Shown: one piece after another, positions 7,023 to 13,726 of the stretch
Numbering within the stretch: position 1 is the stretch's first letter
Layout of the letters: the number at the start of each line of letters is the position of its first letter
Source: Parcubacteria group bacterium Gr01-1014_56
GTDB taxonomy: Bacteria; Patescibacteriota; Minisyncoccia; Phycocordibacterales; SBAW01
Direction: 5' to 3'
Length of the DNA stretch: 17,874 nucleotides
NCBI GenBank assembly: GCA_007375995.1
Contig: VMFK01000007.1
Span: 1 to 17,874, forward strand
Made by a program: the position numbers and the translations under genes
Notes under the pieces: model-generated
The model's input: only the letters and a program-made list of their open reading frames with translations
What the model was told of the DNA's origin: nothing
Databases searched by the model: none

Positions 7023-8270
7023 CTAGAGATTGAGAAAGAATGATAACAGCCCGTCGCGCGACAGAGATTTTTCTTCCCCACTAACAAGGTCACGCACCAC
7101 AAAGGTGCCTGAGGAGAGCTCGTTTTCTCCCACGACCAAGAGGTAGGGGATTTTATGTTTTGTGGCGGTTTTTATTTGGTCGCTGAGCTTCTTCTCCCCG
7201 AAGTCGACGCTAACTGCAACTCCGCCTTGGCGCAATGTCTCGGCGACCTTGTTGGCCTCCTTAACAAGACTCTCGGAGGTAAGAGCTACGTAGACTTTAG
7301 TAGGCGGGAGGTATGTTGGCATGAGGTTACGGGTCTCAAGAAAGTTGCGCAGCGTCTCGTCGCCCGCGGCAGCCCCGACAGCAGGGACCTTTTCGTCATC
7401 AAAAAGCGCCAAGAGGTTATCATAGCGGCCGCCGCCAAAGATCGAGCGGCTGTTTTTTGGGTCTGTATCAAATATCTCAAACACAACGCCAGTGTAGTAA
7501 TCAAACCCTCTAACTACCCCCAGGTCAAAGACCGCGTTTTCAATACCCATCATTTTGAGCCGCTCCATTACATCGAGCACATCTTGCGGCGGGGTTTTTG
7601 GTGAGAGCATTTCAAGGGATACCCCCATCTCGCCGAGTTCTCGCTCAAAGTCGCCCGCTGGCATCTTACTGCTCCGGTCGAGCAATATTAATAATTTTTT
7701 ACCCTGCACTTCGTCGAAGTTAAGATTTTGCATAAGAGTGTCCAGATACATCCGACTCCCGAGTTTGATTATGAAGTCGCTTTGTTTAGCGCCGAGCGCC
7801 ATCATGATCGCGTGCGAGACAGCGATGATCTCTGCGTCTGCTGCGAGGCTTGAGCTCCCAAAAATATCAACGTTAAGTTGCCAAAACTCTCGCAAACGCC
7901 CGCGTTGCGGCCGTTCGTAGCGGAAGCAGTTGGGGATAGAGTACCAACGCAGGGGGAACCCGAGTTCACGGCGCCGGCCCGCAACCATGCGCGCTACCGT
8001 TGGTGTCATCTCGGGGCGCAGCGTCACCTCGCGCTCGCCGCGGTCCACAAATGTATACGTTTGCTCCCGCACCACCTCCTCGTTCTCGGAGCCTTTTGCT
8101 TTATATATTTCAGAGGGCTCAAGGATAGAGGCGTTGTACTCGACATAACCCCAGCGCTCGAGCGCCCCGCGGAACGTGGCTATTAGGTAGTTAAGGAAGG
8201 CCTGGTCCTCGGGATAAAAGTCCCTTACTCCCTTATACGGCTCAGTCGAAAGTAGGTCTTTTTTGCCCAT
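7023..8270 (-). CDS. hisS: Histidyl-tRNA synthetase
   Basis: HisRS charges tRNA-His with histidine. The 415-residue protein has the class II core. GVRDFYP is near the start. LRPEMTPTVAR (84-94) follows. Motif 2 includes CFRYERPQRGRLREFWQ (115-131). The histidine-specific signature VRGFDYYTGVVFE (253-265) and GGGRYDNL (279-286) follow. Motif 3 is AVGAAAGDETLRNFL (297-311), then an anticodon-binding domain with GVAVSVDF and KIPYLLVVGENEL. In motif 3 the usual class II Glu-Arg pair reads Glu-Thr (E305, T306). This GD-type variant resembles archaeal and plant-type HisRS rather than the E. coli form. The ATG has TATAGA 4 nt upstream and no ribosome binding site. It leads a two-gene unit with the exonuclease and diverges from truB over 28 bp. 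Confidence 0.96.
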   Translation of the reverse strand: MGKKDLLSTEPYKGVRDFYPEDQAFLNYLIATFRGALERWGYVEYNASILEPSEIYKAKGSENEEVVREQTYTFVDRGEREVTLRPEMTPTVARMVAGRRRELGFPLRWYSIPNCFRYERPQRGRLREFWQLNVDIFGSSSLAADAEIIAVSHAIMMALGAKQSDFIIKLGSRMYLDTLMQNLNFDEVQGKKLLILLDRSSKMPAGDFERELGEMGVSLEMLSPKTPPQDVLDVMERLKMMGIENAVFDLGVVRGFDYYTGVVFEIFDTDPKNSRSIFGGGRYDNLLALFDDEKVPAVGAAAGDETLRNFLETRNLMPTYLPPTKVYVALTSESLVKEANKVAETLRQGGVAVSVDFGEKKLSDQIKTATKHKIPYLLVVGENELSSGTFVVRDLVSGEEKSLSRDGLLSFFLNL

Positions 8271-8298
8271 ATGCTCTATACGTAGTAGTCTAGCAGAA
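8271..8298. promoter_or_regulatory. 28-bp divergent start region between hisS and truB
   Basis: Only 28 bp separate the hisS ATG and the truB ATG. It contains TATAGA on the minus strand (8280-8275) and a TATAC stretch on the plus strand (8277-8281), which overlap. Any -35 for either gene must lie inside the other gene. There is no Shine-Dalgarno sequence for hisS or truB. Confidence 0.4.
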
Positions 8299-9081
8299 AT
8301 GTCAGCCGCACAAAATATGTCAGGCGAGGTCTTAAACCTCTACAAACAGATGGGGGAGACACCAAGGGAGCGTTTAGAGCGCCTTCGCGCGCAGAAGCCT
8401 CACTACGAGCACGAGGTGCTTTCCTACGCTGGGAGGCTCGACCCTATGGCCGAGGGCGTGCTTTTGTGTTTAGTTGGCTCTGCTAACAAGCGCCGTGAAA
8501 TGTACCTGGACATGTCCAAGGAGTATACGCTCGACGTGCTGTTTGGTTTCTCCACCGACACTTATGATGTACTTGGCCGCGTGATGGATATTGGTGGAGT
8601 CTCCGGAATCAAACCAAGCGCAATTAAAAAAGCACTGAACGAGTTTCGCGGTACAGTGCCGATGGAGTATCCGCCGTTTTCAAGCAAGACAGTTGAGGGT
8701 AAGGCGCTGTTTGAGTGGGCGAGGGGAGGTGTGCTTTCGGCAATTGTGCTCCCGCAGCGCACGGTCATTATCTACGACATTACACTTGAGGGGGTCTATA
8801 AAGTGAGCGAGAAGGAACTCTTTGAATATATAGAAGATAATGTAGAAAAGGTCCAGGGCGACTTTAGACAAGAGGAAATCATGCGGATTTGGAAAAGGAA
8901 ACTGCGCCGAGACGGCGAGCGGGAGTTCCCCTGCGCGACGATTAAGATTTCTTGCTCCTCGGGCACCTACGCGCGCTCGATAGCTCATGGGCTAGGCGTT
9001 GAGCTCGGGGTCCCCGCGCTTGCGCTCCACATAATGCGCACCAAAGTAGGCGAGTACGGCATCGAATACTCCCTAAAGTAG
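8299..9081 (+). CDS. truB: tRNA pseudouridine synthase B-like protein
   Basis: TruB makes pseudouridine 55 in the T loop of tRNAs. The 260-residue product carries the catalytic motif SYAGRLDPMAEGVLL with the nucleophile D48. The KEYTLDVLFGFSTDTYDVLG strand region follows, then the family's C-terminal GTYARSIAHGLGVELG and ALALHIMRTKVGEY segments. The N-terminal motif is divergent: EVLNLYKQMGETP replaces the usual DKPxGxTS pattern, as in some CPR TruB-like proteins. There is no PUA domain. I chose ATG 8299. An upstream in-frame TTG (8263) lies inside the hisS start and adds non-conserved residues. ATG 8317, just before GEVLNLYK, is also possible. It diverges from hisS. Confidence 0.85.
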   Translation: MSAAQNMSGEVLNLYKQMGETPRERLERLRAQKPHYEHEVLSYAGRLDPMAEGVLLCLVGSANKRREMYLDMSKEYTLDVLFGFSTDTYDVLGRVMDIGGVSGIKPSAIKKALNEFRGTVPMEYPPFSSKTVEGKALFEWARGGVLSAIVLPQRTVIIYDITLEGVYKVSEKELFEYIEDNVEKVQGDFRQEEIMRIWKRKLRRDGEREFPCATIKISCSSGTYARSIAHGLGVELGVPALALHIMRTKVGEYGIEYSLK

Positions 9082-9090
9082 GGCTTTTTC
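9071..9090 (+). terminator. Weak hairpin overlapping the truB stop
   Basis: CCCTA (9071-9075), loop AAG and TAGGG (9079-9083) form a 5-bp stem followed by CTTTTTC. The stop codon lies in the stem. It is short for a terminator, but its placement just before the next promoter fits. Confidence 0.4.
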
Positions 9091-9096
9091 TTCCTA

Positions 9097-9125
9097 TTGA
9101 CAAATACACCGTTTGGGTGTATAAT
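9097..9125 (+). promoter_or_regulatory. Perfect consensus promoter of the 46-aa membrane gene
   Basis: TTGACA (9097-9102) and TATAAT (9120-9125) both match consensus at all six bases and are spaced exactly 17 bp. This is the strongest predicted promoter in the window. The leader is about 34 nt. Confidence 0.93.
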
Positions 9126-9165
9126 TAAACGCAGTAAGCAGATCAATCAAATAAGGAGAGTCCCG

Positions 9166-9306
9166 ATGGATAATCAGGATAACAGTCATAGTTTTTCGCC
9201 ACTATTTGTGGTGGTTCTAATACTGCTAGGTCTCCTCGTCGTGGTTGTGGGAACCATTGGAGAGGTCTCGGGATGGCTTCAGTTCCTCAAGCTATTCGAA
9301 TCCTAG
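9166..9306 (+). CDS. 46-residue single-span membrane microprotein
   Basis: The family is not recognised. The product begins MDNQDNSHSFSP, has one long hydrophobic segment (about 13-34, LFVVVLILLGLLVVVVG) and ends with a short amphipathic tail (GWLQFLKLFES). The polar N-terminus is likely outside or cytosolic, with one membrane pass. I chose ATG 9166 because AAGGAGAG (9153-9160) sits just upstream. A longer in-frame TTG start at 9097 falls on the promoter's -35 and is rejected. Like the 32-residue microgene near rpoC, it is a stand-alone unit with a consensus promoter, a strong ribosome binding site and a terminator right after the stop, so abundant expression is expected. Confidence 0.8.
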   Translation: MDNQDNSHSFSPLFVVVLILLGLLVVVVGTIGEVSGWLQFLKLFES

Positions 9307-9312
9307 ATGCAT

Positions 9313-9349
9313 AAAGGCCAGCGGGTGATCTCGCTGACCTTTTCGTTTT
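9313..9349 (+). terminator. Intrinsic terminator after the 46-aa membrane gene
   Basis: AAAGGCCAGCG (9313-9323) pairs with CGCTGACCTTT (9332-9342) with one C-A mismatch, followed by TCGTTTT. The nrdB stop is 5 bp beyond on the other strand, so the hairpin may also mark the nrdB 3' end. Confidence 0.85.
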
Positions 9350-9353
9350 ATAG

Positions 9354-10349
9354 CTACCAATCCAGTTCGCCGGTTTTGTACTCGGTGACGCGAGTTTCGA
9401 AGAAGTTTTTTTCTTTTGGCATATCCGCTATTTCACTCATCCAAGGAAACGGATTATCGACATGATACTGTCGCTCGAGCCCAATGCGCTCGAGGCGCCT
9501 GTCGGCGACATGCTCGACATATTGCTTAACAGAGGCAGGGGCGAGGCCAAGCACTCCACGTGGCAAAGCGTCATCGGCATACTTTTTCTCTAGCTCAACG
9601 CCCTTTTTTATATTATTGACCAGCGTTTGTTTAAACTCAGGCGTCCAGATAGCTGGGTTTTCGGCCACAATCGTGTTGATAAGGTCGGCACCAAAAGCCA
9701 GGTGTACCGACTCGTCGCGCAAAATAAACTGGAACTGCTCACCGACCCCCACCATACGGTTCTTGCGGAGCATCGAGAGCATCATCGCAAACCCTGCGTA
9801 AAAGAAGATCCCCTCCATGATCACGTAAAACCCGACCAGGTCGTGCACAAACTTCTGGATGTTCTCAGTGCCTTCGGTAGTAAAGTTTGGGTCAAACACC
9901 GACTTGGTGATATTAACCACGAAGTCATCCTTCTCTTTGATAGAGGGGATAGTTAGGTACATGTTATATATCTCGTCTGGGTCAAGACCGAGTGTGTCGC
10001 AGCTGTATATAAACGTGTCGGTATGTACCGCCTCTTCGTATGCTTGTCTAAGGAGGTATTGGCGCGCCTCGGGGTTGGTGATGTGCCGGTAAATTGCCAA
10101 GACGAGATTGTTGGCAGTTAAGGACTCGGCGGTAGAGAAGAAGCCCAAGTTCCACATGATCATGCGACGCTCATCTTCAGATAAACCGCCGGCCTTTTTC
10201 CACAGCTCGACATCTTGCTGCATCGAAACCTCCTCGGGCACCCAGTTGTTGGCGACACCTTTTTTGTAATGTGTACGCGCCCACGGGTACTTCATCGGCA
10301 AAATCTTGTTCGGATCTGTCGTTGATGCTCCGTTTATTATTCCAGCCAT
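9354..10349 (-). CDS. nrdB: Ribonucleotide reductase small subunit, class Ic type (Phe at the radical site)
   Basis: R2 subunit of ribonucleotide reductase; it holds the metal cofactor that starts catalysis in NrdA. Numbering from ATG 10349 (331 residues), the ligands are E75, E106, H109, E179, E213 and H216. The position that carries the tyrosyl radical in class Ia is Phe (F113, in EEAVHTDTF), and the first ligand is Glu rather than Asp. These features, and the residue spacing as I recall it for Chlamydia trachomatis R2c (E89, E120, H123, F127, E193, E227, H230, a constant offset of 14), indicate a Mn/Fe class Ic enzyme. Y324 near the C-terminus matches the radical-transfer tyrosine. The start is ambiguous: ATG 10349 has TGG-TAAAAT 7 nt upstream, while TTG 10370 has TAGGAGG 9 nt upstream. 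It lies 161 bp after nrdA. Confidence 0.94.
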   Translation of the reverse strand: MAGIINGASTTDPNKILPMKYPWARTHYKKGVANNWVPEEVSMQQDVELWKKAGGLSEDERRMIMWNLGFFSTAESLTANNLVLAIYRHITNPEARQYLLRQAYEEAVHTDTFIYSCDTLGLDPDEIYNMYLTIPSIKEKDDFVVNITKSVFDPNFTTEGTENIQKFVHDLVGFYVIMEGIFFYAGFAMMLSMLRKNRMVGVGEQFQFILRDESVHLAFGADLINTIVAENPAIWTPEFKQTLVNNIKKGVELEKKYADDALPRGVLGLAPASVKQYVEHVADRRLERIGLERQYHVDNPFPWMSEIADMPKEKNFFETRVTEYKTGELDW

Positions 10350-10356
10350 GAAGACA

Positions 10357-10365
10357 ATTTTACCA
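10357..10365 (-). promoter_or_regulatory. Extended -10 element before the nrdB ATG
   Basis: On the minus strand TGG plus TAAAAT (10362-10357) ends 7 nt before ATG 10349, fitting the leaderless pattern seen elsewhere here. It competes with a Shine-Dalgarno reading: TAGGAGG (10386-10380) lies 9 nt before an in-frame TTG at 10370. Confidence 0.45.
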
Positions 10366-10454
10366 AACAATTCCTAAAACCTCCTAAGTTTTTGAGCACA
10401 GAACCTCTCTAAATTGATTTTGTATAGGGCTTGACTAGAAAGCTTTTTAATTGA

Positions 10455-10488
10455 TGCGTAGTTTTTCGCATGTGCGAGATCTTACGCA
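10455..10488. repeat. Degenerate 34-bp palindrome (copy 2)
   Basis: This has the same length and layout as 5573-5606, with 28 of 34 positions identical by eye. The outer TGCGTA/TACGCA and inner TCGCAT.TGCGA arms are kept, and the middle arms carry mismatches. It lies between the nrdA stop and the nrdB start. On the plus strand it is followed by CTACTTTTT, but no gene runs in that direction here. It could be an operator for nrdB or an RNA hairpin between the two cistrons. Confidence 0.75.
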
Positions 10489-10510
10489 CTACTTTTTAGA
10501 TCTTTTTATA

Positions 10511-13500
10511 CTACGCGCTACAACTCTCGCAGGCTTCGCCTATTATTTCTATCTTAGGGCGATTAGTAACTGCAATTGACTCGCCGCCAAATTTAGGGAT
10601 ACCACTTGTGTGAGAGTGCCCTGGCATAGGGGTTTTGGAGGCTCCTTCGGTGCGAGGGAGTGCAGTAACCTGCGCATACGCCATATGGGTGTACTCCACT
10701 GTGCTTTTACCAGAAACATTAATTGGTGAGAGAACCGATTCGCCCACAGAGGTTGATTCATCGATAATCCCGCGAGTTGAGACAGAAACCGCCTCTTCGA
10801 TAATCACGCTTGAGGGTACTGAGCCAGAGTTTGAGGCGACAGAGGTCTCAGATTTGCTCGTGCCGCCGAACTTCTGCATGTTGACGGTCGACTTCTCGAT
10901 CCGGGAGGCGCCCATAGTGCGCAGGTAGTAGGTAGTTTTGAGCCCCAGGTTCCACGCGTACTGGTAGATATCGGAGAGTATCTTGCCTGAGGTGCCGCCG
11001 TAAAAGATATTTAAGGACTGCGATTGGTCTATCCAGCGCCCGCGCCAGGCGGCAGCCTTGATAAGCCACTGCGGCTCGATTTCAAACACCTCTTTATATT
11101 TGTCGCGGACGCTCTGCGGGATTTCGGTTATAGCTTGTACCGAGCCGTCGTGGTATTTGATCTGCTCAAGCATGTCGCTGCTCCAGAGGCCTAACTTTTT
11201 GAGGTCCTCAACCAAAAACTCATTGACCACCATGAAATCGCCGGCCATATTCGACTTTACATACAGATTTTTGTAGATCGGCTCGATTGTGGGGTAGCAA
11301 CCAGCGATGTTTGCGGTAGTGGCTGTCGGCGCGTTTGCCATGGTGTTTGAGTTGCGCATGCCCCACTCCCGTACCGCCTCGCGAACCAAGCGCCAGTCGA
11401 GCGTCTCGTGGCGGGGGACATCTATTTTAGTGCCGCGCTCCTGCTCAAGGAGGGCCAGTGTATCTTGTGGCATGATGCCGCGGTCCCATTTGCTGCCTTT
11501 GTAGGTCTCGTAGGGCCCGCGCTCTTTAGCCAAGAGTGCCGAGGAGAGTATCGCGTGGTAGGCGATTGCCTCCATACTCTCGTCGGAGAAGCGCACTGCC
11601 TCGTCTGAGTCGAAGTTAATACCCATTTTATAAAGCGCGTCTTGGAGACCGCGTAGCCCCAAACCAACTGGGCGGTGGCGCATGTTTGAGCGCTTGGTGT
11701 TCTCGGTCGGGTAGTAGTTGACGTCGATCACGTTGTCGAGCATGCGCATCGCAACTGGCACCACGCGCGCAACAGCGTCGCGGTCGAAGCGACCAGCCGT
11801 AATAAAAGCAGACATGTTGATCGAGCCCAGGTTACACACGGCTGTTTCGGTCGCGGAGGAGTTAAGGGTGATCTCGGTGCAGAGGTTCGAAGAGTGCACA
11901 ACACCAACGTGGTCCTGAGGGGAGCGGATATTTGAAGGGTCCTTCCAAGTGATCCACGGGTGCCCGGTTTCAAAGAGCATCGTGAGATGCTTCTTCCACA
12001 ACTCCTGAGCGCGGATCTTTTTAAACATCGGCATTTTGCCGGCGTCTGCCAACTTTTCGTATTTTACATAAGCCTCCTCAAACTTACGGCCGTAGAGGTC
12101 GTGGAGGTCGGGGACGTCCGAGGGCGAGAAAAGCGTCCAATAGCCGTCCTCTTGGAGCCGCTTCATAAATAGGTCGGGGATCCAGGTTGCGGTGTTGAGG
12201 TCATGGGCGCGGCGGCGCTCGTCGCCGGTGTTCTTGCGTAGCTCCATAAAATCCTCTATATCTGCATGCCAGTACTCCAAATACACTGCTGCAGCGCCAC
12301 GACGGCGCCCTGAGCGGTTGATCGAGATAGTGACGTCGTTGGCGATCTTAAGGAAGGGGATCACGCCTTGGCTCTCCACCCCGGTACCCTTGATAAGGGA
12401 GCCGGTCGCGCGCACAGGGGTCCAATCGGTCCCGGTGCCGCCTGCATATTTAAGGAGTTGAGCGTTGTCTCCGTACTCTTTAAAGATCGCGTGGAGGTCG
12501 TCCGGCACCGTTGAGAGGAAGCAGGAGGAGAGTTGGGGGCGCAGTAGCCCCGCGTGGTAGAGGGTCGGCGAGGAGGGGGTGTAGTACATCGATGCCATGA
12601 TCTCGTAGAATTCGATTGCTTGCTGGTTGCGCTCCTCAGGAGTTTTTTCGTTAAGTGCACAGCCCATCGCAACGCGCATCCAGAATATCTGCGGGGTCTC
12701 GATCAGTACGCGGGTGCCGTGCTCCTTGGAGAGATAGTTGGTCTGGAGGGTTTGAAGACCAAGGTACTTGAAGTCGCGGTCACGCTCGGGGACCAGCGCC
12801 TCGCCCAAGCGGGGTAGGTCAAAGTCGAGCATACGCGGGTCAAACTGGCCTATGGCAACACCGCGATTAATTGCCGCAATAAATTTTTGTCGATAGACCT
12901 CCTCAAATTTATCAAAGTCCACAACCCCCAGAACTTCTCTATATATAGACTGCAAGACCAGGCGTGCAGCAACCATCGAGTGCGCCGGGTCGCGCTCAAT
13001 AAAAGAGCGCACGACCATAACCAGCACCTCGTGGATGTCTTTTGATTTAATATTTTCGTGCATCTCCTGGCGAACCCGGCCGATGATCGCGGGCACGTCG
13101 ATAACACGGTCGTAGCCTTCAGCCGCACGCAGGAGCGTGCGAGTTAGTTTGCTCTCGGAGAAGTGTTCGCGCGAGCCGTCGCGCTTGGTGATAAACAGGG
13201 CATTTTCCGTTATTTTTTCGGCTATTTCAGCCTTTTTCTCGGCGCGGATCTTCTCGTGTTCGTAGCGATAAATGATATAATTTTTTGCCACAGTAAAGTA
13301 GCCGCGCTCCATGAGTGCGGTCTCAACTAAATCTTGAATATCCTCCACCTCTGGTATAAAAGCGGTGTTTGCAAATTTTAAATCGATTGCATCTGCTACG
13401 GTGCGCGTGATGTCGGCCGACTCAGCGTCATGGCTCTCGCCGAGCGTTGCCGCGAATGCTTTTTGAACTGCGATGGTTATTTTGCCGGGGTCGAAATCAA

Positions 13501-13543
13501 CGATCTCTGAATTCCGCTTCTTAATTTTTTGTGTGATAGCCAT
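10511..13543 (-). CDS. nrdA: Ribonucleotide reductase large subunit
   Basis: Catalytic subunit that reduces ribonucleotides to deoxyribonucleotides. The 1010-residue protein starts with two tandem ATP-cone regulatory domains (about 3-100 and 115-206). The ten-stranded barrel follows. Active-site residues are C341 (QLSSCFL), N553, C555 and E557 (NLCTEITL), and C570 (AVCNLGS). The radical-transfer pair is Y872-Y873, and the C-terminal redox pair C1005/C1008 is in CESC. About 130 residues rich in Ser, Thr and Gly separate the Tyr pair from the terminal cysteines, against about 23 in E. coli NrdA. It partners nrdB downstream; two ATP-cones with a Phe-type R2 suit class Ic. GAGGGG lies 9 nt before the ATG and TATAAT further up. 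I found no intein. Confidence 0.97.
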   Translation of the reverse strand: MAITQKIKKRNSEIVDFDPGKITIAVQKAFAATLGESHDAESADITRTVADAIDLKFANTAFIPEVEDIQDLVETALMERGYFTVAKNYIIYRYEHEKIRAEKKAEIAEKITENALFITKRDGSREHFSESKLTRTLLRAAEGYDRVIDVPAIIGRVRQEMHENIKSKDIHEVLVMVVRSFIERDPAHSMVAARLVLQSIYREVLGVVDFDKFEEVYRQKFIAAINRGVAIGQFDPRMLDFDLPRLGEALVPERDRDFKYLGLQTLQTNYLSKEHGTRVLIETPQIFWMRVAMGCALNEKTPEERNQQAIEFYEIMASMYYTPSSPTLYHAGLLRPQLSSCFLSTVPDDLHAIFKEYGDNAQLLKYAGGTGTDWTPVRATGSLIKGTGVESQGVIPFLKIANDVTISINRSGRRRGAAAVYLEYWHADIEDFMELRKNTGDERRRAHDLNTATWIPDLFMKRLQEDGYWTLFSPSDVPDLHDLYGRKFEEAYVKYEKLADAGKMPMFKKIRAQELWKKHLTMLFETGHPWITWKDPSNIRSPQDHVGVVHSSNLCTEITLNSSATETAVCNLGSINMSAFITAGRFDRDAVARVVPVAMRMLDNVIDVNYYPTENTKRSNMRHRPVGLGLRGLQDALYKMGINFDSDEAVRFSDESMEAIAYHAILSSALLAKERGPYETYKGSKWDRGIMPQDTLALLEQERGTKIDVPRHETLDWRLVREAVREWGMRNSNTMANAPTATTANIAGCYPTIEPIYKNLYVKSNMAGDFMVVNEFLVEDLKKLGLWSSDMLEQIKYHDGSVQAITEIPQSVRDKYKEVFEIEPQWLIKAAAWRGRWIDQSQSLNIFYGGTSGKILSDIYQYAWNLGLKTTYYLRTMGASRIEKSTVNMQKFGGTSKSETSVASNSGSVPSSVIIEEAVSVSTRGIIDESTSVGESVLSPINVSGKSTVEYTHMAYAQVTALPRTEGASKTPMPGHSHTSGIPKFGGESIAVTNRPKIEIIGEACESCSA

Positions 13544-13593
13544 GAGATATCGCCCCTCAAAGTAAGCTACTAATGATGCAACGCGGAAGCTTA

Positions 13594-13599
13594 ATTATA
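13594..13599 (-). promoter_or_regulatory. Candidate -10 of nrdA
   Basis: TATAAT on the minus strand (6/6) lies about 50 bp before the ATG, leaving a leader that contains GAGGGG near the start codon. There is no good -35 at 16-18 bp, so activation by a regulator at the adjacent inverted repeat (13620-13649) is conceivable. Confidence 0.5.
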
Positions 13600-13619
13600 C
13601 TCCTTTGCTTATGGAGTTT

Positions 13620-13649
13620 TGCACACTCATGAGGAAATGTGTGTGTGCA
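13620..13649. promoter_or_regulatory. Inverted repeat upstream of nrdA, candidate operator
   Basis: TGCACAC (13620-13626) and GTGTGCA (13643-13649) are exact 7-bp inverted arms separated by 16 bp, overlapping the place where the nrdA -35 should be. It does not match the 16-bp NrdR box pattern with ACAC...GTGT at the usual spacing. Confidence 0.35.
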
Positions 13650-13683
13650 TAAGAGAGTCGAAAATGCATTTGCAAAAAATCAA

Positions 13684-13703
13684 CCTGCCTACCGGCAGGC
13701 AGG
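13684..13703. repeat. 20-bp GGCAGG-type palindrome
   Basis: CCTGCCTACCGGCAGGCAGG is palindromic except for one mismatched pair (position 8 with 13). Similar CTGCC/GGCAG palindromes are, from memory, frequent between genes in Parcubacteria genomes. It sits in the divergent gap between nrdA and the DUF1360 gene. Confidence 0.6.
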
Positions 13704-13711
13704 CCCGCCCG

Positions 13712-13720
13712 TGTTAGGAT
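13712..13720 (+). promoter_or_regulatory. Extended -10 of the DUF1360 gene
   Basis: TGT plus TAGGAT (13715-13720) ends exactly 6 nt before ATG 13727. The AGGA inside it could also act as a weak ribosome binding site 7 nt away, so both readings are open. Confidence 0.5.
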
Positions 13721-13726
13721 GCATAT

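Noticed and set aside
7155..7604. 149-codon plus-strand frame inside hisS
   Set aside because: It lies wholly antisense to a well-conserved HisRS gene and has no promoter or ribosome binding site.
8263..8298. TTG start extending truB upstream
   Set aside because: It overlaps the hisS start codon and adds residues that do not match the family; ATG 8299 is sufficient.
9097..9165. TTG-initiated longer form of the 46-aa gene
   Set aside because: The TTG is the -35 hexamer itself, so it would not be transcribed.
10431..10458. Plus-strand promoter starting with TTGACT before the second palindrome
   Set aside because: No -10 at 16-18 bp; the position reads GATGCG, and no plus-strand gene follows.
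10416..10478. Short ATG frame of about 20 codons on the minus strand beginning inside the second palindrome, possible leader peptide of nrdB
   Set aside because: There is no ribosome binding site, no attenuator-like codon run and no conserved feature.
11500..12000. Intein in nrdA
   Set aside because: The catalytic core is continuous, with normal spacing between C341, C555 and C570; no splicing motifs were seen.
13540..13726. NrdR boxes upstream of nrdA
   Set aside because: No pair of 16-bp ACAC...GTGT boxes at the correct spacing was found; only an unrelated inverted repeat with wider spacing.
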